38,448 bases of DNA from JBEKSX01 sp049516635 (GCA_049516635.1 JBEKSX010000015.1:1-38448); one strand, 5' to 3'. Positions 25,001 to 30,676 are shown, counted from the stretch's first letter. Notes: generated from the sequence alone by a model not told the origin. Program-made: numbers and translations.

Positions 25001-25832
25001 TGCGTTAACCGGCGCATGGGTAGATGTGAAAAAAGGTCTGTTGAGCATGATAGTGCTCGAGATGTGGGGAAGTTCACGCCTCTGCCGTCACCTGAAAAAG
25101 GGTGAAAGAGTTTTAGTTATGGGTCCCACAGGCTCACCCACCGAAATTCCGAAAGGACAGAACGTACTGCTTGCAGGAGGCGGACTCGGTAATGCGGTGT
25201 TGTTCTCGATCGCTAAAGCGATGAAACAAAACGGCAATAAGGTCATTTACTTTGCCGGTTACAGGAATACGCACGACCTTTTCAAACAGGATGAAGTGGA
25301 AGAAGCAACCGACCAGGTAATATGGTCGAACGATTTCGGTGATACTATAAAGCCCCGCAGACCGCAGGACAGGTCCATCACTGCAAATATCGTTCAGGCA
25401 ATACTCGCTTATGCAAAAGGCGAACTCGAACACAACAGCAATAAGCCTATGTTCGATCTCAGATCCGTCAACAGGATAATCGCCATCGGAAGTGACCGTA
25501 TGATGAGCGCCGTAAAAGAAGCACGTTTCGGTGTGCTGAAAGATTACCTCCAGCCCCATCATACTGCGATAGGAAGCATCAACTCCACTATGCAGTGCAT
25601 GATGAAAGAAGTATGTGCTCAGTGCCTGCAAAGGCATGTAGACCCCGAAACGGGAAAGGAATTTTTTGTTTTCTCATGCTTCAACCAGGACCAGGGGCTT
25701 GACGAAGTTGATTTCAATAACCTCAACGCCCGCCTGAAGAACAACAGCGTAGTTGAAAAAGCAACCAAGCTCTGGCTCGACCACGTCTTCATAAAAGGGC
25801 AGATGATGACTGCAGAAGGGAAACCGATATAA
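22053..25832 (+). CDS. Giant multi-domain Fe-S flavoprotein, NfnB-NfnA-like fusion
   Basis: A 1259-residue soluble protein. Residues 1 to about 320 are helical, with no domain that I recognise. A cysteine-rich region follows: Cys326, Cys329, Cys336, Cys360, Cys392, Cys400, Cys403 and Cys407 (NPMCPGTGHRICNDCMKAC), resembling the two-cluster domain ahead of GltD/NfnB. Next is an FAD-binding Rossmann GMGPAG (466-471) and a second nucleotide motif GGG at 645-647. From about 930 there is a ferredoxin-reductase-like module (KFHPGQFYRLQNY; GGGLGN at 1042-1047) ending in a Cys1182-x5-Cys1188-x2-Cys1191-x17-Cys1209 [2Fe-2S] site as in DHODB/NfnA. Overall it looks like both Nfn subunits in one chain, which would exchange electrons between NAD(P)H and ferredoxin. 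Bifurcation is inference. It is 11 bases after the DUF971 gene. Confidence 0.8.
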   Translation: MDHKFHSSGNGGISQSAKNELTLKFGFKFTDLFDSCNLEKLSGTFNDHYKTENPEQYERFALYSSRKGEGYDEIEESDILINSARYLEQFLAEFFGIKNEIDNLIKENEYERVILNVKKDFIQRRVFKKFKPADLPKLNYENLNCSFNILRSVLFSDLDWDSDEERCTALVINDFLELEKDYKTLIDAVKTEFTLPESSKQKANDFRSRLLNSSEGKVFFENLNDKLKQDENRYNNEYIKNIFGILEAWAFSRYYDSKGKEEIIDWVLYKLPLDLNYFDLVHNKEIEPDSTDTIKGEENSLRKRDGFKLTDTRYNNRQVMGEVEYCVFCHERKKDTCSTGMFDKDGTVKKNPLGIKLNGCPLDEKISQAHFLKDEGRSLAGLTLIMIDNPMCPGTGHRICNDCMKACIFQKQEPVNIPQIETRVLTEVLELPYGFEIYSLLTRWNPLNVKRPYELTYNGRNVMIVGMGPAGYTLAQYLLNEGFGVVGVDALKIEPVHQRYTGYVDMNGKYIHPEPIRSFAAIRDELDKRIFLGFGGVSEYGITVRWDKNFLKVVYLTLARRKYFKIYDGVRFGGTIEIDDAWALGFDHIAIATGAGKPTIAKMKNNLIRGMRMASDFLMALQLTGAAKKDSVANLQLRLPAVVIGGGLTAIDTATEAAAYYPVQVEKFLERYEVIVKEFSEEKFWAMYDKEEKPIAEKFIEHGREIKAERERASKNNEKPNFVPLVKKWGGVTIAYRKALVDSPSYRLNHEEVIKSLEEGIYFKEKLNPVEAVSDEFGAVRALILTKHDKDSDGQWFDTGEKVTLPAKSVLIAAGTSPNVIYEREHPGTFELDEWNQFFRTFQLDENSNLVKTPKGQTGFFTSYQKDDKFITVYGDNHPVYAGNVVKAMASARDGHKQILRLFEKDSGHVEDIKIFESLTEKLDNELKAYVEEVNILTPTIVEVIVKAPLAARKFHPGQFYRLQNYEVDSKVIDNTTLLMEGLALTGAWVDVKKGLLSMIVLEMWGSSRLCRHLKKGERVLVMGPTGSPTEIPKGQNVLLAGGGLGNAVLFSIAKAMKQNGNKVIYFAGYRNTHDLFKQDEVEEATDQVIWSNDFGDTIKPRRPQDRSITANIVQAILAYAKGELEHNSNKPMFDLRSVNRIIAIGSDRMMSAVKEARFGVLKDYLQPHHTAIGSINSTMQCMMKEVCAQCLQRHVDPETGKEFFVFSCFNQDQGLDEVDFNNLNARLKNNSVVEKATKLWLDHVFIKGQMMTAEGKPI

Positions 25833-25858
25833 TTCTCTCTCCGAAGCCCTGCCGAAAT

Positions 25859-25913
25859 TGTCATTGCGAGGAGTGAAACAACAGCCTGCCCGCCTCTGGC
25901 GGGAAGCAATCGC
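25859..25913 (+). repeat. GTCATTGCGAGG-type interspersed repeat, copy 2
   Basis: The sequence reads TGTCATTGCGAGGAGTGAAA at its left end, has an internal GCCCGCC/GGCGGG inverted arm and ends GAAGCAATCGC. It is the opposite-orientation relative of 338-395. Confidence 0.65.
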
Positions 25914-25938
25914 TTACATAGTTAAGGTAGAATAAATT

Positions 25939-25984
25939 CCCCCTTAATAAAGGGGGTGTGGCACTTCGGTGCCACGGGGGGTTG
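25939..25984. repeat. Double hairpin repeat with a UUCG loop
   Basis: The first stem is CCCCCTT/AAGGGGG with loop AATA (25939-25956). The second is GTGGCAC-TTCG-GTGCCAC (25958-25975), whose C(UUCG)G loop is an exceptionally stable RNA tetraloop. A GGGGGG run follows that could pair with the initial C run instead. It may be a transcription end for the flavoprotein gene, but no T-run follows. Confidence 0.65.
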
Positions 25985-26010
25985 TATCTCTGAATTGACC
26001 TCCCCTTTAT

Positions 26011-26031
26011 CCCCTCCTTGCTAAGGAGGGG
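26011..26031. repeat. CCCCTCCTT-GCT-AAGGAGGGG hairpin
   Basis: A perfect 9-base-pair inverted repeat with a 3-base loop, of the same C/G-run hairpin family as the one at 2646. Confidence 0.65.
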
Positions 26032-26070
26032 ACGTTACGATTCTCCCATTGTTGGCAGCTTCTACTGTCC

Positions 26071-26140
26071 CATCCGAGTCTCTCGCAGAGGACTCGGATG
26101 TGCTATAACATCCTCAGAGTAATCGTCGGTAGACTCTGAG
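26071..26140. repeat. Two adjacent inverted repeats
   Basis: CATCCGAGTC at 26071-26080 pairs with GACTCGGATG at 26091-26100, and the inner TCT/AGA extends the stem. Then CTCAGAGT at 26113-26120 pairs with ACTCTGAG at 26133-26140. Both are strong hairpins in non-coding DNA, and their sequences do not match the other repeat families here. Confidence 0.6.
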
Positions 26141-26149
26141 TAAACCCGA

Positions 26150-26176
26150 AGCTCCGTAGGAGCGTAATATCTATAG
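26150..26176 (+). repeat. GCTCCGTAGGAGC repeat, copy 1
   Basis: The short palindrome-containing unit AGCTCCGTAGGAGCG is followed by TAATATCTATAG. An inverted copy lies at 26301-26326 and a variant (GCCCCGTAGGGGCG followed by TTATATCTGT) starts at 26201. GCTCCGTAGGAGCG units with a TATCTATAG tail are a recurrent intergenic repeat in Bacteroidota-like genomes. Confidence 0.65.
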
Positions 26177-26200
26177 AAAAAAATTAAATACCTCCAATAA

Positions 26201-26230
26201 GCCCCGTAGGGGCGAAATAATTATATCTGT
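26201..26230 (+). repeat. GCCCCGTAGGGGC repeat variant
   Basis: The same 14-base palindrome-bearing layout as the unit at 26150, with paired base changes that keep the stem (GCCCC/GGGGC instead of GCTCC/GGAGC), followed by an AT-rich TTATATCTGT tail. The paired change suggests that the hairpin itself is selected or was inherited as a unit. Confidence 0.6.
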
Positions 26231-26242
26231 TACTGTAATTTC

Positions 26243-26275
26243 GCTCTCCAAAGGAGTCCTTCGGACCGCTGGAGC
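26243..26275. repeat. GCTCTCCAAAGGAGTCC...GGACCG module
   Basis: The segment reads GCTCTCCAAAGGAGTCCTTC then GGACCGCTGGAGC. It is close to the extra internal block of the modular repeat at 2483-2584 (CTCCGAAGGAGTCC, then TTTGGACCGG), which shows that this block also exists on its own. Confidence 0.55.
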
Positions 26276-26300
26276 TTTAGAATATTTGAGCGAATGCATG

Positions 26301-26326
26301 CTATAGATATACCGCTCCTACGGAGC
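26301..26326 (-). repeat. GCTCCGTAGGAGC repeat, inverted copy
   Basis: On the minus strand this reads AGCTCCGTAGGAGCGG and TATATCTATAG, nearly identical to 26150-26176 in the opposite direction. Confidence 0.65.
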
Positions 26327-26360
26327 TAACTAGCCTTCATTCACCCCTGACTATCGCAGT

Positions 26361-26399
26361 TATACTAAATTTATGCCTTGATTTATGCAGATTAGTATA
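26361..26399. promoter_or_regulatory. Operator-like inverted and direct repeats overlapping a promoter
   Basis: TATACTAA (26361-26368) and TTAGTATA (26392-26399) form a perfect inverted repeat enclosing two direct copies of TTTATGC (26370-26376 and 26382-26388). The set overlaps the -33 element of the promoter at 26378-26408, a placement expected for a regulator-binding site. No regulator gene is adjacent. Confidence 0.35.
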
Positions 26400-26408
26400 G
26401 TATATTTG
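26378..26408 (+). promoter_or_regulatory. Orphan Bacteroidota-type promoter
   Basis: TTG at 26378-26380, a 20-base spacer and TATATTTG at 26401-26408 repeat exactly the arrangement before the transaldolase gene (652-682) and before the gene at 29933. No open reading frame follows for more than 700 bases, so a non-coding transcript is the simplest product if the promoter is active. Confidence 0.45.
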
Positions 26409-26413
26409 TAATT

Positions 26414-26580
26414 GAAGTTCTTTGGCAAAAAAAGCAAGCATGGCTAAATTTTGACGAGCTTCTTACTAGCTGCTTTTACAAGCTAAATATGATATATTTA
26501 ACGATTCCGTTTGATTTTAACAAGTTTGACAAGCTAGCTTGTGTGGTTAGGGGTAACTAAGTTACCCTAACTTAAATTTT
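26414..26580 (+). ncRNA. Candidate small RNA between orphan promoter and hairpin
   Basis: This is the expected transcript of about 165 bases from the promoter at 26378-26408 to the TTAGGG(G)TAACT/AGTTACCCTAA hairpin at 26547-26570, which is followed by the T-rich CTTAAATTTT. Inside are the perfect palindrome ACAAGCTAGCTTGT (26529-26542) and several AGCT-centred short repeats that could pair. The call rests only on signal layout. The composition is AT-rich and no known RNA family is recognised. Confidence 0.25.
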
Positions 26581-26645
26581 CAAAAAATGATGTTTTATGA
26601 GCAGATTAGAAACATTTTGATCTATGGGGTAACTTAAGTTACCCC
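26547..26645. repeat. Twin GGGTAACT...AGTTACCC palindromes
   Basis: TTAGGGGTAACTAAGTTACC followed by CTAA (26547-26570) is an imperfect palindrome. GGGGTAACTTAAGTTACCCC (26626-26645) is a perfect 20-base palindrome with almost the same arms. The two lie about 60 bases apart on either side of an AT-rich core, so the segment has the form of a small element bounded by related palindromes. Confidence 0.55.
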
Positions 26646-26692
26646 CACCCCTCCTTTTCAAGAAGGGAGCAGGAAAATAATCTTTAGTAGCT

Positions 26693-26713
26693 CTCCCCCT
26701 TGGCAAGGGGGAG
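26693..26713. repeat. CTCCCCCTT-GGC-AAGGGGGAG hairpin
   Basis: A perfect 9-base-pair stem with a 3-base loop, another member of the C/G-run hairpin family, flanked by more C-rich and G-rich runs (26640-26664 and 26728-26741). Confidence 0.65.
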
Positions 26714-26775
26714 TACCAGCTTTCAAGCGGGGGTAGGGGTCTAAAAACTGACATTTTCCATCCTGTCAATGTGTA

Positions 26776-26832
26776 TGTCAGCGATTGCTTCGTGGAGTTT
26801 ACCCCGCACTTAATGCGAGGCTCGCAATGACA
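26776..26832. repeat. TGTCAGCGATTGC...GCAATGACA repeat
   Basis: This starts TGTCAGCGATTGC like the element at 338, continues GGAGTTTACCCCGCACTTAA like the modular repeats at 485 and 2483, and ends CGCAATGACA. It therefore mixes the ends of one repeat family with the core of another. Confidence 0.6.
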
Positions 26833-26838
26833 GTTAAT

Positions 26839-26863
26839 ATCTCCCCTTTACGAAAGGGGAGAT
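26839..26863. repeat. ATCTCCCCTTT-ACG-AAAGGGGAGAT hairpin
   Basis: A perfect 11-base-pair inverted repeat with a 3-base loop, the longest perfect member of the C/G-run family in this window. Confidence 0.65.
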
Positions 26864-26880
26864 TAAGAGGGGTTCTAAAC

Positions 26881-26926
26881 TGGATTCCCGCCGGAGTCTA
26901 CCCGCTGCAGGCGGGCAGGAATAACA
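26881..26926 (-). repeat. GTTATTCC...GGAATCC short modular repeat
   Basis: The plus strand starts TGGATTCCCGCC, contains CCCGCTGCAGGCGGG and ends AGGAATAACA. It is a short version of the GTCATTCC...GGAATCC element with a different central hairpin. Confidence 0.55.
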
Positions 26927-26934
26927 ACTTGTAT

Positions 26935-26984
26935 GTTGTGTCAGGTCTGTGACCTGACGCGTCGGGTCATAGACCCGACACAAC
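26935..26984. repeat. Three-way-junction inverted repeat (GTTGTGTC...GACACAAC)
   Basis: The outer arms GTTGTGTC (26935-26942) and GACACAAC (26977-26984) enclose two internal hairpins: TCAGGTC-TGT-GACCTGA (26941-26957) and GTCGGGTC-ATA-GACCCGAC (26961-26979). The two inner hairpins are related to each other, as if by duplication with compensating changes. It could form a cruciform in DNA or a branched RNA. Confidence 0.7.
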
Positions 26985-27031
26985 ACGCAATAGTTTAAAT
27001 GTTTTATTCAAGATTTTCTAATAAACCTTAT

Positions 27032-27067
27032 AAACTTTACAAACTTTACTAACTTTACGAACCTGAT
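27032..27067. repeat. 9-base tandem repeat AAACTTTAC
   Basis: Units AAACTTTAC, AAACTTTAC, TAACTTTAC and GAACCTGAT follow one another with a strict 9-base period about 65 bases upstream of the secreted-protein gene, with a degenerate unit either side. It is a short non-coding tandem array. Confidence 0.6.
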
Positions 27068-27130
27068 GAACCAATTAATCTGCATTTCAATCTTGGAATT
27101 TAGAACTTATATTATAGGAAATTAAAAAAA

Positions 27131-29776
27131 ATGGTAAATACCATGAAAAATAATATAAACCTGCTTTTTATACTGTTTATAGTATTTTTGGGAGGTTCGT
27201 TCTTAATCACAATAGTTGATAAAGATGACGATTCGAACCAGCTGTGCAAAAGAGCCTCTGTTGAAGAAGAGGCAACCGATGCTCTGGAATCGTTCCAGTT
27301 CATTTCCGAAATAAGAGCTTATCCTGACAGGGACATCCCGCCCGATAAGTTTTTCAGGGCATTTGAGTATTCCAAGAGCAGCATCCCGGAATATAACAGG
27401 GGTGACGCACCCACGCAGTGGACATCATTAGGGCCCAATAATATCGGCGGAAGGAGCCTTTGTCTGACATTCAGTCCCACCGATACGGGAACAATTTATA
27501 TGGGTTCCGCTTCGGGAGGATTCTGGAAATCAACAACCGGAGGTATCGGTGCAAATGCGTGGTCACTGGTTAATACCGGTTACCCAAGCTTAGCGGTAAG
27601 CTCTATCGCAATCGATTCTGTCAACCCGAACGTGATGTACGTAGGAACAGGTGAAAATTACGGCTATCAATTTTCCTCGAACGGACTTAATGTACGTGTT
27701 ACAAGAGGGATGTACGGTATAGGGATACTGAAATCGACTGACGGCGGCAACACGTGGTCCAAATCACTTGACTGGTCTTATAACAACCAGCGGGGAGTGT
27801 GGTCGGTAGTGATTAATCCGAAGAACCACAATACTCTCTATTCCGCAACCAGCGAGGGAGTATATAAATCAAACAATGCAGGTGCATCATGGAGCCAGGT
27901 AATCTCTTATCAGATGGTTATGGACTTGAAATTAAATCCTGTCGATACAACCATACTGTTTATCTCGGTCGGTGACTTGAGCAATAATGTCCCGAACTCG
28001 AACGTAGGCATCTATAAATCTTCCGATGCCGGTGCATCGTGGGTAAAGCTTTCCGACGGCACTCACGGCTTGCCTACATTCTGGTCCGGGAAGACAACAC
28101 TTGCTTTATACCAGGGCAATCCTAATTACGTTTACGCAAGCGTTGCGAATGATCCGAGCAATACGTCAAACTCCTATCTCGGTTTATATGTAAGCACGGA
28201 TGCGGGAAATACATGGACACAAAAATATAATGATCCCGGTTTCCAGACCAACCAGGGATGGTATAATAACTGTATCACGGTAAAACTCGATGATCCCAAT
28301 ACAATAATGCTCGGTGCGCTGGATGTTTACAAATCAACCAACGGAGGGACGTCGTTCACAGCAATGACCTACTGGGGTTACTGGAACACAGGAGCAACAC
28401 TCCCCGGTCAGCCCGAAAGTTCTGCTTCGAACTATTCACATGCAGACCAGCACTATTTTATATCAAATCCTAAAGACCCGAACAAATTCTATTCCATTAC
28501 TGATGGCGGGTTATACCGTTCAAATGATTTCGGCTCAACTTTCTACTCATGCAATGGCGGTTATGTTACCACGCAGTTCTTTGCGACCTTTGCAAATTCC
28601 TACCAGGATTCCATTTTCTGCATAGGAGGTATGCAGGATAACAGGGCTGCATTTTACCAGGGGACAGTGGCATGGTACAAAACTTTTGAAGGTGATGGAA
28701 TGTGCTGTGCAGTAAACTCACAAAATTCCAATATTTGTTATACTGAATATAGTTGGGGTCAGCTTGCTAAATCAAATAATGGTGGTACGTCCTTTGGCTC
28801 ATTTATTGGACCCCCGGGTTCAGGCAATGAAAACAGTTTCTGTTTTGCCACACCGTATATTTGTTGTAAGTCAAATCCAAATATCATGTATGAGGGTGGA
28901 ACTTCAATATACAAATCAAGTATCGGCGGCGGAAGCTGGACTACGCAAAATGCAAATCTTAACGGAGGGAAGGTCCTCTCCATGGACTGTTCCTCGACTA
29001 GCACGGATACTGTTTATGCGGGTGTTATTCCCGGTTCAGGGGTTACTGATATTTTCAGGACTACAGATGGGCAGAACTGGACGAATGTCTCCAACGGAGG
29101 CGTACCGAACAGGTATCCCACCGATATCCACGTCAATCCGAACAACTCAAGAGAAGTATATGCGACTTTCGGCGGATTCGGTTCGGGGCATGTTTTCAAA
29201 TCAACAAATGCAGGAGTGAACTGGACCGATATTTCCGGCAATCTCCCCGACCTCCCGCATCATTGCGTTGTGATAGACCCGCAGTACCCGCAAAATATCT
29301 ATGTCGGAAATGACCTTGGAGTGTATGTATCAACTAACAACGGCGTAAACTGGTTTTCGTACAGTGTGGGAATGCCTTACGCGCTCGTGTTCGACCTTAC
29401 CATAGTTTATCCGAACAGGCACATCAGGGCAACCACACACGGCAACGGAGTTTTCGAAAGATCGCTCGTATCCAATCCGCTTCTTGGAATTGTGAACAAC
29501 GGTCAGCTTCCCAAGGAGTTCAAGCTGTTCCAGAATTATCCGAATCCGTTCAACCCGTCAGCCAAAATTAAATTCGACATCGCGAAGACAGGGAATGTTA
29601 CATTAAGCGTATTCGACATAACCGGAAGGCTTGTTACTTCCCTTGTTAACGAACGCCTCCAGCCGGGCAGTTATGAAGTGAAGTTTGACGGTACAGGATA
29701 TTCAAGCGGGATATATTTCTATCGATTAAGTACAGAAAACTTCACGGATACAAAGAAGATGATGCTGGTGAAATAA
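27131..29776 (+). CDS. Secreted Asp-box (BNR/VPS10-like) beta-propeller protein with T9SS sorting domain
   Basis: An 881-residue exported protein. A hydrophobic N-terminal helix (LLFILFIVFLGGSFLITIV) acts as signal sequence. About ten Asp-box-like turns follow (for example STDGGNTWS, SNNAGASWS, SSDAGASWV, STDAGNTWT, STNAGVNWT), marking one or two beta-propellers of the sialidase/VPS10/GH74 fold. The last 89 residues (793-881) form a type A T9SS C-terminal sorting domain: FQNYPNPFNP, SVFDITGRLV, GTGYSSGIYFYRL and the terminal KKMMLVK. It should be secreted through T9SS and attached to the surface or released. Catalytic residues of sialidases or GH74 are not evident, so the function may be adhesive. 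The ATG at 27131 has AGGAA ten bases upstream; ATG 27143 is possible. Confidence 0.88.
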   Translation: MVNTMKNNINLLFILFIVFLGGSFLITIVDKDDDSNQLCKRASVEEEATDALESFQFISEIRAYPDRDIPPDKFFRAFEYSKSSIPEYNRGDAPTQWTSLGPNNIGGRSLCLTFSPTDTGTIYMGSASGGFWKSTTGGIGANAWSLVNTGYPSLAVSSIAIDSVNPNVMYVGTGENYGYQFSSNGLNVRVTRGMYGIGILKSTDGGNTWSKSLDWSYNNQRGVWSVVINPKNHNTLYSATSEGVYKSNNAGASWSQVISYQMVMDLKLNPVDTTILFISVGDLSNNVPNSNVGIYKSSDAGASWVKLSDGTHGLPTFWSGKTTLALYQGNPNYVYASVANDPSNTSNSYLGLYVSTDAGNTWTQKYNDPGFQTNQGWYNNCITVKLDDPNTIMLGALDVYKSTNGGTSFTAMTYWGYWNTGATLPGQPESSASNYSHADQHYFISNPKDPNKFYSITDGGLYRSNDFGSTFYSCNGGYVTTQFFATFANSYQDSIFCIGGMQDNRAAFYQGTVAWYKTFEGDGMCCAVNSQNSNICYTEYSWGQLAKSNNGGTSFGSFIGPPGSGNENSFCFATPYICCKSNPNIMYEGGTSIYKSSIGGGSWTTQNANLNGGKVLSMDCSSTSTDTVYAGVIPGSGVTDIFRTTDGQNWTNVSNGGVPNRYPTDIHVNPNNSREVYATFGGFGSGHVFKSTNAGVNWTDISGNLPDLPHHCVVIDPQYPQNIYVGNDLGVYVSTNNGVNWFSYSVGMPYALVFDLTIVYPNRHIRATTHGNGVFERSLVSNPLLGIVNNGQLPKEFKLFQNYPNPFNPSAKIKFDIAKTGNVTLSVFDITGRLVTSLVNERLQPGSYEVKFDGTGYSSGIYFYRLSTENFTDTKKMMLVK

Positions 29777-29790
29777 AAACAAGATATTTA

Positions 29791-29825
29791 CAGGCTTCGG
29801 CGGATTTAAATACTGCCGGAGCCTG
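29791..29825 (+). terminator. Hairpin after the T9SS cargo gene
   Basis: CAGGCTTCGGCGG (29791-29803) pairs with CTGCCGGAGCCTG (29813-29825) through a 13-base stem with two G-U pairs and a 9-base loop, 15 bases after the stop codon. Only a weak T-rich tail (CATTTCTG) follows. A likely transcript end. Confidence 0.55.
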
Positions 29826-29859
29826 CATTTCTGCACATTGCACCCACTCATTTAGTAAA

Positions 29860-29890
29860 TTGATTTTACTAACACTAATAATTATTTTTG
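29860..29890 (+). promoter_or_regulatory. Bacteroidota-type promoter for the 29933 operon
   Basis: TTG at 29860-29862, a 20-base spacer and TATTTTTG at 29883-29890 match the same consensus seen at 652-682. The ATG of the downstream gene is about 42 bases beyond the box, giving a short leader. It probably drives the run of genes that begins at 29933. Confidence 0.55.
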
Positions 29891-29932
29891 TACTTCTTTA
29901 TGCTTAAAAATCCTATTTTCAGGAATTAATAT

Positions 29933-30670
29933 ATGATTAATAAAAAAACGCTTGGTATAATTATCATTTTAGGATTTTTCTCTCACCAATTTTCTTTTGC
30001 GCAGATATTTCCAAACTTGGCTATTTCAGGCGGTTTTGTGGCAGGATGGAACTTCAATAAAACCGATGACCTCAACAACGCGCTCAGAAATGCGGGATTC
30101 CCGGAAGTATCGAAGAACGGATTCCTCACGCTCGGAGGAAACGGATTCATTGACCTTCCCATGAAAAAGAACTTCATAAGATTCGGCGGAATGGGGATCG
30201 GTTTCTCCACGAATGTCAGTAAACAGGTCAATGATTCGCTTTCCAAAGCGGTCACGTATAATTTCGGAATGGGAGGGGTCAGCATAGAGTATGTAAAACC
30301 CATTAAAAACTTCGATATAACAATAGGCGCACTTTTCACCACCGGTACTTTAAAGATCGACCTGTACCAGTACGGCAATGACTACGGTAATTACAATTCC
30401 ATATTCGGCGAATTTACAAACAACTCCTCATCCAGCAATATTACTAGAAATTTTAAAGTGAGGTTTTATTCCGTCCAGCCTCAAATAGGAATCGGTTTCC
30501 TCCTTCAGAAGTTCTTATACCTGAAGCTGAATGCCGGGTATTTATTTACGGCACAGGGCACATGGAAAGTGGATAACGATGTTAACGTTACTAATTTCCC
30601 ATCCGGAATAAAAGCTGACGGCTTCAATATCAGTTTCGGGATTAACGCAGGATTATTTTTCAGAGATTAA
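29933..30670 (+). CDS. Hypothetical exported beta-barrel-like protein
   Basis: A 245-residue protein with a signal peptide (TLGIIIILGFFSHQFSFAQ). The mature part alternates polar and hydrophobic residues in glycine- and aromatic-rich strands (FIRFGGMGIGFSTNVS, TYNFGMGGVSIEYVKP, FDITIGALFTTGTLKIDLY, QPQIGIGFLLQKFLYLKLN) and ends NISFGINAGLFFRD. This is the pattern of a small outer-membrane beta-barrel of eight to ten strands. I do not recognise a named family. It begins a run of co-oriented genes, 6 bases ahead of the RmlB-like gene, and has a good upstream promoter at 29860-29890. Confidence 0.7.
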   Translation: MINKKTLGIIIILGFFSHQFSFAQIFPNLAISGGFVAGWNFNKTDDLNNALRNAGFPEVSKNGFLTLGGNGFIDLPMKKNFIRFGGMGIGFSTNVSKQVNDSLSKAVTYNFGMGGVSIEYVKPIKNFDITIGALFTTGTLKIDLYQYGNDYGNYNSIFGEFTNNSSSSNITRNFKVRFYSVQPQIGIGFLLQKFLYLKLNAGYLFTAQGTWKVDNDVNVTNFPSGIKADGFNISFGINAGLFFRD

Positions 30671-30676
30671 AGATAA

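Larger units (their letters stand above)
25833..27130. other. 1.3-kb gene-free region packed with repeats
   Basis: No protein-coding frame is credible in this stretch. It contains at least a dozen hairpins and interspersed repeats, listed individually, plus an isolated promoter-like sequence at 26378-26408. It separates two plus-strand transcription units. Stop codons in all frames and the lack of any transposase remnant argue against a decayed gene. Confidence 0.7.

Noticed and set aside
26101..26330. Possible CRISPR-like array from repeated GCTCCGTAGGAGC units
   Set aside because: The units differ in orientation and spacing, there are only three, and no spacers of even length or cas genes are present.
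25833..27130. Possible insertion sequence or integron remnant
   Set aside because: No transposase or integrase fragment in any frame, and no pair of matching terminal repeats with target duplication could be found by eye.
28764..29219. A 151-codon plus-strand frame inside the T9SS cargo gene
   Set aside because: It is in another frame of a continuous, motif-rich protein; there is no independent support.
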